Source: Firmicutes bacterium ADurb.Bin080
GTDB taxonomy: Bacteria; Bacillota; Clostridia; Christensenellales; DTU072
Direction: 5' to 3'
Assembly: GCA_002070965.1 (NCBI GenBank)
Contig: MWEH01000171.1
Span: forward strand, 1-50,571
Length of the DNA stretch: 50,571 nucleotides
Positions 44,364 to 50,571 of the stretch are shown piece by piece. The translations under genes and the position numbers were made by a program. Under the pieces are notes generated by a model. It saw nothing but the letters and a program-made list of their open reading frames with translations, had not been told where the DNA came from and did no database searches. Within the stretch, counting starts at the first letter, position 1, and every line of letters begins with the position of its first letter.

Positions 44364-45353
44364 ATGCTAAAGTTCATAGTAAAAAGATTGCTTATAAGTA
44401 TTGTTATATTATTTTTTGTTATGCTCATTGTTTATACTTTAATGCATTCTTTACCAACTAGCTATGTGGAACGTATGGCAAGAGAACTCGCCACAAAACC
44501 CGGGAGCCAAAAAAGTGCGGCACAATGGCTTGTTGAGCTTAATGCTCAGTATGGAATGGACAAAGGCGTAATTCCCGGATTCTTTGTGTGGATTGGCCAA
44601 GCGATCAAGGGTAATTTCGGAGATAGTTGGTATTACAGTATTCCGGTAGTTGATGAATTCAATAAAGTCATTTGGAATAGTTTTTATCTTGGTGTCGCAG
44701 CGTTTATTTTAGAAATATTTATTGCTATACCTCTTGGTGTAGTGGCGGCGAAGAAGCAATATAGTGTTACTGATTATTCGGTAACGGTGGTTTCCCTGAT
44801 CGGGATTTCTTTACCCACTTTCTTTGTTGCAACAGTATTAAAGCTAATTTTCTCTGTAAAACTTGGTTGGTTTGAAATTAGCGGAATGCGAGGTAGAGAT
44901 TTTGCCAGCCTAACAGAAGTACAACAATTTTTTGATGTTGCATCACATTTTGTGATGCCAATAATTACATTGACAGTAATAAGCATTGGTGGGTTGATGA
45001 GGTACACCCGTACAAATATGTTGGAAGTATTGAACTCCGATTATATTCGTACAGCTCGTGCAAAAGGGTTGCCGGAACGGAAAGTTATTAATCACCATGC
45101 TTTTAGAAATACATTGATTCCTTTGGTTACTATAATGGGAGGGTCCCTCCCAGGTCTCTTTGCGGGGGCTTTGATAACTGAAACCCTATTTGCGATAGAA
45201 GGAATAGGATTTGCTTCTTATCATGCTATGATTTCGGGTGATATCCCGTTTACTATGTTTTATTTGTCTTTTATGGCTATATTGACTCTTTTGGGAAATT
45301 TGATAGCGGACATACTTTATGCTGTGGTAGACCCGAGAGTGAGGATTAATTAA
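44364..45353 (+). CDS. oppB: ABC transporter permease, OppB/DppB type
   Basis: A 329-residue membrane protein with about six helices. The N-terminal KRLLISIVILFFVMLIVYTLMH helix, the family NFGDSWYYSIPV segment, and the cytoplasmic EAA loop RTARAKGLPERKVINHHAFRNT (split here for reading: RTARAKGLPERK then VINHHAFRNT) are clear. It ends DPRVRIN as is usual for OppB. It forms the translocation channel with the next gene's product. The start ATG follows AGGGAAGGCGAG. It lies 143 bp after oppA behind two stem-loops and 11 bp before oppC. Confidence 0.94.
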   Translation: MLKFIVKRLLISIVILFFVMLIVYTLMHSLPTSYVERMARELATKPGSQKSAAQWLVELNAQYGMDKGVIPGFFVWIGQAIKGNFGDSWYYSIPVVDEFNKVIWNSFYLGVAAFILEIFIAIPLGVVAAKKQYSVTDYSVTVVSLIGISLPTFFVATVLKLIFSVKLGWFEISGMRGRDFASLTEVQQFFDVASHFVMPIITLTVISIGGLMRYTRTNMLEVLNSDYIRTARAKGLPERKVINHHAFRNTLIPLVTIMGGSLPGLFAGALITETLFAIEGIGFASYHAMISGDIPFTMFYLSFMAILTLLGNLIADILYAVVDPRVRIN

Positions 45354-45364
45354 AGGTGCGAGCT

Positions 45365-47479
45365 ATGAAAAGAGACATGACAAAATTAGAAAATATTAAA
45401 GAAGAGGACTTAAACGACGTGAATAAAGTCAACAATGCTCCTGAAATTGATGAGAAACCGCCAGGTGATATACCTCAGCAGGCACTTGACGACACCAGAA
45501 GGGTAAAAATAATTTCTCCGGGACTATTAGTTGCAAAAAGATTTTTTAGAAATAAGCTTGCAATCGTTGGGCTTTCTCTACTTATTTTTATGTTCGGCTT
45601 TTGTTTTTTAGGAGGATGGATTATACCCTATAATCAAAAAGAAGTCTTCTATAAGTACGATTTTATTCTCTTTGATTACGGAACTGCTACTGAGAGAGTT
45701 TCTTATGAAAACTATCTCTTACCGGATTCTCCAGAGATTCATTATTCTGTGAGGCACAGAATGAATACATACATCTCTCAAATGGGAGAAAGCTCCTTGA
45801 CAGAGCTAGCTGTCACAGATACAACCGAAGATGCAAATGCATATATTGTGAGAAAACTAAATGATGAGATATTTACTCTGAATTATGAGGATATTGAGCA
45901 GGTTGCTACCTACCAAAATCAATTATTCTTCGCTGATTATGATACCCAAACCGACACCCTATCTACTGAAGAAGTAATAGGAAATGAAACACTTTTTAAG
46001 AGTTTGATTTCTGCCGCAATTCCTGCCCCCATGACTTTTTCATATTCCGGAGATGATTTTTTAATTAGAAAGGGAAGCACTAAGAATGGTTATAAAGTGT
46101 ATAAAGAATTGGCGGATGGGGTCTTTGAATACGGTGGAGATCCCTTAGGAAGTGAATTTGAAAATGCTCTAAAGTCTAATCTCACAAATGAGTCTTTTCT
46201 CGTTAGCGGGAGGACTTTTATATTGAGCAGCGATGGTCTAGGAACATATACAATATCTGAGGATTTCGGTGAGAAGGTCTCACTATTTTCTAGCACTTTA
46301 GTGTTTGACCGATATGATATTGAAGGACCGGATATCTCCTCGGCCTTTAAATTAGCTGCTTTTGATGCGATAGGCAACAACATTACCCCTTTTTCTTTCG
46401 AGGGGAAAACATACTCTTTGGAAACAGATTTAGATGATGGGAGAATAATTATTTCGGATACTTCTGAGACAGACCCCGTTCCATATGTGAAAACCAACAC
46501 TTTTGTTGTTAGAAGATACAACGGAGAGGATTCTTTATCAATGGACTTCAAACAAAAAGTCAACATTGCTGTAGATGAAATGAAAGACAATTCTATTACA
46601 AAAACCGACTTCACATATTATATGGAACTACTAGATGAAGAAGGAAACCCACAATTAGATGAGGAAGGCGCGCCAGTATATGGAGAATCCGCATTTATTA
46701 TGGAAAGAAAATTGGATAATTTTGTATTAAGAAATTATCAGGAAAAATACTTAATTGATATCTATGGAGCTCCTTCTAGTCAGCACCTTCTTGGAACAGA
46801 TTCAAATGGAATGGATGTTCTAACCAGAATGATGTACGGAGGAAGGATTTCCTTGATTATTGGGTTTGTTGTAATATTCCTCTCAATATTCTTAGGAGTG
46901 ATAATGGGCGGAATAGCAGGATATTTTGGCAAGTGGATAGATAATTTGATTATGAGGCTAGTTGATATATTTTATTGCATCCCTACAATGCCAATATTGA
47001 TTATTATGGGAGCTTTATTTGATTCATTAAGAATAGATCCATATGTAAGAATAATGTACCTTATGATAATGCTAGGAGTTTTAGGCTGGTCAGGTATTGC
47101 AAGACTTGTAAGAGGGCAAATATTATCTTTGAGAGAACAGGAATTTATGCTTGCTACTGAGGCTACTGGTCTCAAGGCATCACGAAGAATTTTTAGGCAC
47201 CTCGTTCCCAATGTAATGCCACAGCTAATAGTAAACGCTACAATGGGGCTTGGTGGAATTATTCTTACAGAATCGACTTTGTCATTCCTTGGTCTTGGAG
47301 CAAAATATCCTCTAGCAACCTGGGGTGCAATGATTAACTCGGTTAGTACCGCATCTGCAATGGTTGCATATACATATATTTGGATACCGGTAGGATTGTT
47401 AATTTGTTTAACAGTTATAGCGTTTAATTTTGTCGGTGATGGGCTACGTGATGCCTTTGACCCCAAAATGAAGAGATAG
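45365..47479 (+). CDS. oppC: ABC transporter permease, OppC type, with large extracytoplasmic insertion
   Basis: A 704-residue permease, more than twice the usual ~300. After a ~45-residue charged cytoplasmic tail comes TM1 (~63-85). The family motif LGTDSNGMDVLTRMMYGGRISL (split: LGTDSNGMDVL, TRMMYGGRISL), normally about 40 residues after TM1, begins only near residue 472. About 370 residues therefore lie outside the membrane between TM1 and TM2; they are acidic, beta-prone and match no domain I know. The remaining five helices and the EAA loop (ATEATGLKASRRIFRHLVPN) are normal. The insertion is in frame and has no stop, so it is a real part of the protein. ATG 45365 (after AAAGGTG) is preferred over GTG 45356. 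It pairs with OppB. Confidence 0.92.
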   Translation: MKRDMTKLENIKEEDLNDVNKVNNAPEIDEKPPGDIPQQALDDTRRVKIISPGLLVAKRFFRNKLAIVGLSLLIFMFGFCFLGGWIIPYNQKEVFYKYDFILFDYGTATERVSYENYLLPDSPEIHYSVRHRMNTYISQMGESSLTELAVTDTTEDANAYIVRKLNDEIFTLNYEDIEQVATYQNQLFFADYDTQTDTLSTEEVIGNETLFKSLISAAIPAPMTFSYSGDDFLIRKGSTKNGYKVYKELADGVFEYGGDPLGSEFENALKSNLTNESFLVSGRTFILSSDGLGTYTISEDFGEKVSLFSSTLVFDRYDIEGPDISSAFKLAAFDAIGNNITPFSFEGKTYSLETDLDDGRIIISDTSETDPVPYVKTNTFVVRRYNGEDSLSMDFKQKVNIAVDEMKDNSITKTDFTYYMELLDEEGNPQLDEEGAPVYGESAFIMERKLDNFVLRNYQEKYLIDIYGAPSSQHLLGTDSNGMDVLTRMMYGGRISLIIGFVVIFLSIFLGVIMGGIAGYFGKWIDNLIMRLVDIFYCIPTMPILIIMGALFDSLRIDPYVRIMYLMIMLGVLGWSGIARLVRGQILSLREQEFMLATEATGLKASRRIFRHLVPNVMPQLIVNATMGLGGIILTESTLSFLGLGAKYPLATWGAMINSVSTASAMVAYTYIWIPVGLLICLTVIAFNFVGDGLRDAFDPKMKR

Positions 47480-47490
47480 GAAGGCGTGAT

Positions 47491-48702
47491 ATGGAAAAAA
47501 AGAAAATAAATATTAAAATCCTATCGTTTTTGAAAGAAAAGAAGGAACAGATATTTAATAAAGAATCAAATTATATTTCAGCAAAAGAATCTGCTAAGAT
47601 ATCCAGAAAAAATAGAAAAATCACCAACCAGATCGAAAAGCAAAGAAAGAGAAGAAATATTCCGGAAAATGAATATATTACTCAAATGAAAAATGCAGAA
47701 AATGTGGTTGAGTTTGACAATGTTCACACTTATTTTTTCACTGATATAGGGACAGTAAAAGCAGTCGATGGTGTTACATTCGATGTTCCGTATGGAAAAA
47801 CGGTTGGGGTTGTCGGAGAGTCCGGGTGCGGTAAATCAGTTACAAGTTTATCCCTTATTCAACTTGTTCAAAGGCCACAAGGACAAACTGTTGAAGGTGA
47901 AATAAGGTTTAATTCTGGGGAAAAAGTATACAATGTTGTTAAAACTCCTGAACGAATAATGCAAACCCTTCGTGGTAACGATATTACAATGATTTTTCAA
48001 GAACCAATGACTACTTTGAACCCTGTATTTAGAATTGGGGCACAAGTTGAAGAAGTATTGCTCTTGCACAATAAAGATATGACGAAGGAACAGGCAAAAG
48101 AGAAAACTATAGCTCTTCTTGAGTTAGTGGGAATTGCAAATTCTGAAAGAGTATATCGTAACTTCCCTCATGAACTATCAGGAGGAATGAGACAACGTGT
48201 GGTAATTGCTATGGCACTAGCATGCGACCCTAAATTAATTATAGCTGATGAGCCTACAACAGCACTCGACGTTACCATTCAAGCGCAGATTTTGGGACTT
48301 CTGAGTGATATAAAAGGAAAAATTAATAGTAGCATTATGTTGATTACTCATGACTTAGGCGTTATTGCTGAAATGGCTGATTATGTCGTGGTAATGTATG
48401 CAGGAAGGGTGATTGAAAAGGGTACAGCTAAGGAAATTTTTAAAAATCCCGCACATCCATACACAGTAGGGTTAATGAGATCTAAACCCGTGGTAGGCAG
48501 GAAAGTAGAAAGATTATATAATATCCCAGGAAACGTCCCTAATCCAATTAATATGCCAAATTATTGTTATTTTAAAGACAGGTGTGAAAAATGTATTGAG
48601 GCCTGTAATGGAGATTATCCTCCCGAATTCCAATTGTCGGAAACACATTTTGTATCATGTTATCTTTATGATCCACAATTAAAGGAAGGTGAAAGTAAAT
48701 GA
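47491..48702 (+). CDS. oppD: ABC transporter ATP-binding protein, OppD type
   Basis: A 403-residue ATPase. Walker A is GESGCGKS, signature LSGGMRQR, Walker B LIIADEPTTALD, and the H-loop is in LITHD. The C-terminal oligopeptide domain has the CYFKDRCEKCIEAC cysteine cluster, often associated with an Fe-S cluster or zinc in this family. An N-terminal extension of ~70 basic residues (lysine/arginine rich, predicted helical) precedes the ATPase core (normal OppD has ~10). The extension may contact the membrane or nucleic acid; its role is unknown. The ATG follows AGGAAGGCG, 11 bp after oppC, and the stop overlaps oppF by 4 bp. Confidence 0.94.
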   Translation: MEKKKINIKILSFLKEKKEQIFNKESNYISAKESAKISRKNRKITNQIEKQRKRRNIPENEYITQMKNAENVVEFDNVHTYFFTDIGTVKAVDGVTFDVPYGKTVGVVGESGCGKSVTSLSLIQLVQRPQGQTVEGEIRFNSGEKVYNVVKTPERIMQTLRGNDITMIFQEPMTTLNPVFRIGAQVEEVLLLHNKDMTKEQAKEKTIALLELVGIANSERVYRNFPHELSGGMRQRVVIAMALACDPKLIIADEPTTALDVTIQAQILGLLSDIKGKINSSIMLITHDLGVIAEMADYVVVMYAGRVIEKGTAKEIFKNPAHPYTVGLMRSKPVVGRKVERLYNIPGNVPNPINMPNYCYFKDRCEKCIEACNGDYPPEFQLSETHFVSCYLYDPQLKEGESK

Positions 48703-49928
48703 AATTAATTAATCAAGACACCTTCAAAGCCTTTGGTCGTAAGATGGAAAAATACTGGACAAGAGTAGGACAAGGATTTGTTAATGCCGGTAATAACTGC
48801 ATTAGGTTTGTAAGTAACCCGAAAAAATTTGTAAGCGATTATAAACAGAAGAAGAGGGAAATGATCAATGATATTTATGTCCCTCTAACCCACAACCCGG
48901 AAAATCTTCTAGAGGTTAATGCATTAAAAATGTATTTTCCGATCAAGCAAGGGTTTTTTAAGAGAACTGTTGGATATGTAAAGGCTGTTGATGGCGTTAC
49001 TTTTAATATTAAACATGGAACTACTATGGGGTTAGTTGGAGAATCTGGATGCGGTAAAACCACTGTAGGCAGAACTATCTTAAGGTTATATGAAAAAACA
49101 GGTGGGGAAGTTTTATTTGACGGCCAAAATATTAACAAAATCAGCAAAAAGAGTTTAAGAGTAAAGAGACCTCAGTTGCAAATTGTTTTTCAAGATCCGT
49201 ATTCAAGTTTATCTCCCAGATTGCCTGTTGGCGAAATAATAGGGGAGGCGGTTAGAGAACATAAAATAGTTTCCCCAGATAAATATGATGATTATATTAC
49301 TGAGATAATGGAAGCGTGTGGTCTTAGAGAATATCATAAAGATAGGTACCCCCATGAATTTTCAGGGGGACAAAGACAAAGAATTTGTATAGCAAGGGCA
49401 CTTGCCTTAAATCCTAAATTTATAGTTTGCGACGAGCCTGTTTCCGCTTTAGATGTGTCCATACAAGCTCAGATAATAAATCTGTTGGAAGATTTACAGA
49501 AAAAATTTGGGCTAACATATTTATTTATTTCTCATGATTTATCTGTGGTTGAACATATATCGGATACAGTTGCAGTAATGTATTTGGGTGGAATAGTTGA
49601 ATACGCTCCAACTGTAAAAGTTTTTAAAAATCCAAAACACCCTTATACTCAAGCCCTCTTTTCGGCCATACCAGTTCCAGATCCAGAAGTAAAAATGAAG
49701 AGAATTATATTAGAAGGAAGCATTCCTTCTCCAGCAAATCCTCCTAAAGGGTGTAAATTTCATACCCGCTGTAGAGAATGCATGGAAATATGTAAAGTAA
49801 ATGTTCCAAGGAATTTGGAAATAGAACCTGGCCATTTTGTTGCTTGTCATCTATATGATGAGGGAGCAATCGCGGAGAATAAGAAACTAGTAGAAAAAAA
49901 TTCTGCAACCGAAACAGCCCCTGAATAA
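48699..49928 (+). CDS. oppF: ABC transporter ATP-binding protein, OppF type
   Basis: A 409-residue ATPase that works as a heterodimer with OppD. Walker A is GESGCGKT, signature FSGGQRQR, Walker B FIVCDEPVSALD, and the H-loop is in FISHD. The C-terminal oligopeptide domain contains CKFHTRCRECMEIC. Like OppD it has an extra N-terminal segment of ~65 residues, basic and amphipathic, before the ATPase core (LEVNALKMYFPI). The ATG overlaps the oppD stop as ATGA, preceded by AAGGTGA, so translation is coupled. No terminator is seen after it, and two small membrane-protein genes follow. Confidence 0.94.
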   Translation: MKLINQDTFKAFGRKMEKYWTRVGQGFVNAGNNCIRFVSNPKKFVSDYKQKKREMINDIYVPLTHNPENLLEVNALKMYFPIKQGFFKRTVGYVKAVDGVTFNIKHGTTMGLVGESGCGKTTVGRTILRLYEKTGGEVLFDGQNINKISKKSLRVKRPQLQIVFQDPYSSLSPRLPVGEIIGEAVREHKIVSPDKYDDYITEIMEACGLREYHKDRYPHEFSGGQRQRICIARALALNPKFIVCDEPVSALDVSIQAQIINLLEDLQKKFGLTYLFISHDLSVVEHISDTVAVMYLGGIVEYAPTVKVFKNPKHPYTQALFSAIPVPDPEVKMKRIILEGSIPSPANPPKGCKFHTRCRECMEICKVNVPRNLEIEPGHFVACHLYDEGAIAENKKLVEKNSATETAPE

Positions 49929-49973
49929 TTTGTCTTTTTTATCGTTCGCTGGTTTTATTTCGGAGATCCCAAA

Positions 49974-50234
49974 ATGAAAAAGAAGAAAAACATAATCGAA
50001 GATGATGGTAGAGTTATTGCGCCCATGAATGTAGATGGGATGCCTTGGTATAATAATCAAATGCCAAGTGATTCTTCGTCGGTGGAAAAATCCCCTTCCA
50101 AGAATAAGATGGGTTCAAAAGAAACCTTAAAAATGATATTTAGACTGTATGGGATTCTTCTTCCTATTGCATTATTATTTATAGGACTATTTGCTTTATT
50201 TATAGTATTTACCGGGCATGTTTGGTTAAAATGA
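49974..50234 (+). CDS. Small single-span membrane protein
   Basis: An 86-residue protein with a hydrophilic N-terminal half (basic KKKK start, serine/proline-rich middle) and one or one long hydrophobic segment at residues ~57-80. No family is recognised. GGAGAT lies 8 bases before the ATG. It follows oppF by 45 bp and overlaps the next gene by ATGA. It is probably part of the opp transcript and could be an accessory or assembly protein. Confidence 0.6.
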   Translation: MKKKKNIIEDDGRVIAPMNVDGMPWYNNQMPSDSSSVEKSPSKNKMGSKETLKMIFRLYGILLPIALLFIGLFALFIVFTGHVWLK

Positions 50235-50458
50235 AAAAGAGTATTACTAATTATGAAAAGCATGTAATAAAATGCCCTTCTTGTGGGAAGGATGTTTTAG
50301 ATCATATGGCAATATGTCCATATTGCCAGGGTAAACTCCAAGTAGGGTATAGCGAGCTCTCTAAAAAAACAAAAAAAACTGTGAAAATTGTCCTTTGGAT
50401 TATTCTTGGTGCTCTGGCAGTCACCTTAATAATATTAAAGGTGTTAGATATTTTTTAG
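50231..50458 (+). CDS. Small zinc-ribbon membrane protein
   Basis: A 75-residue protein with two CxxC pairs (CPSCGKDVLDHMAICPYC) forming a zinc ribbon near the N-terminus, a basic linker, and one C-terminal transmembrane helix (~53-72). Similar zinc-ribbon-plus-helix proteins are common and uncharacterised. The ATG overlaps the preceding stop (ATGA) and has no ribosome site of its own, so it depends on coupling. A TTG at 50222 is a less likely start. Confidence 0.65.
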   Translation: MKKSITNYEKHVIKCPSCGKDVLDHMAICPYCQGKLQVGYSELSKKTKKTVKIVLWIILGALAVTLIILKVLDIF

Positions 50459-50571
50459 TCCAAATATTCTTTTGTAAATAGAAAAAACCGCTTTTTTGAA
50501 CTGGGTGCTGTCAAGTGGACAGATTAAGAAATAAAAAATAAAATTAAGTATGGCTTCGGTATTGAACCGGG
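50459..50571. other. Window-end intergenic sequence
   Basis: It holds an A6-CCGC-T6 weak hairpin (50483-50498) and a CTGTC-AAGTG-GACAG inverted repeat (50508-50522). The latter may be a mobile-element end. Nothing else is recognisable before the window stops. Confidence 0.4.

Noticed and set aside
46090-47466. Long antisense open frames (174 and 164 codons) inside oppC
   Set aside because: The oppC frame has clear family motifs on both sides and the antisense frames have no start signals or recognisable domains.
1-50571. Alternative genetic code (TGA as Trp)
   Set aside because: Several conserved genes end naturally at TGA (phosphoglucomutase, iolB, beta-mannosidase) and tryptophan is encoded by TGG.

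Overview
The window looks like a contig piece from a low-G+C, Gram-positive, anaerobic bacterium, most likely an uncultured member of the Clostridia or a relative. The evidence is AT-rich intergenic DNA, strong AGGAGG-type ribosome binding sites, many MKK...GC lipoproteins, no outer-membrane proteins, and catabolic gene sets typical of gut or anaerobic-digester Firmicutes. TGA is used as a stop codon, so this is not the Mycoplasma code. No rRNA, tRNA, CRISPR array or complete mobile element was recognised. Taxonomy is inference; no marker gene is present.

Layout. 1-7.8 kb: the 3' part of a phosphoglucomutase, then a GPH-family sugar transporter and iolB-iolD-iolE-iolG (myo-inositol catabolism), closed by a terminator. 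7.8-10.1 kb: a zinc-dependent phospholipase C-like protein with C-terminal repeats and a lipoprotein nuclease/phosphatase gene broken by an in-frame stop. 10.1-12.7 kb (minus): a MacB/FtsX-type ABC protein. 13.1-15.7 kb: a DUF2804 protein and a second GPH transporter. 15.8-23.7 kb (all minus): a small lipoprotein, an SGNH-hydrolase lipoprotein, an FtsX-like ABC permease with its ATPase, and an 872-residue lipoprotein. 24.1-27.6 kb: a GH2 beta-mannosidase facing a sialate-esterase-like lipoprotein. 27.8-34.9 kb: a redox and kinase operon (GlpA-like FAD dehydrogenase with a BON-like N-terminus, a second FAD oxidoreductase, DUF1667 protein, FGGY kinase, alkyl-DHAP-synthase-like FAD oxidase). 35.2-41.3 kb: an M3 oligopeptidase, a heterodimeric ABC exporter and a small membrane protein. 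41.5-50.5 kb: an oligopeptide-type ABC importer (oppABCDF) with unusually large components and two small membrane proteins at its end.

How the genes work together. The window is dominated by uptake and breakdown of carbohydrates, polyols and peptides. IolG, IolE, IolD and IolB carry out four steps of the inositol pathway; IolC, IolJ and IolA are not here. Beta-mannosidase and the two esterase-like lipoproteins fit plant-polysaccharide use. The Opp importer and M3 peptidase could supply and cleave peptides. The 27.8-34.9 kb operon resembles anaerobic glycerol-3-phosphate oxidation but adds a kinase and an ether-lipid-synthase-like flavoprotein; its substrate is unknown.

The most unusual non-coding pattern is a set of short tandem duplications (periods about 40-65 bp, unrelated in sequence to each other). 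Four of them begin inside the last codons of a gene and run past its stop codon (iolB, beta-mannosidase, the GlpA-like gene, the DUF1667 gene). A fifth lies in-frame in the C-terminus of the phospholipase-like gene and a sixth is purely intergenic.
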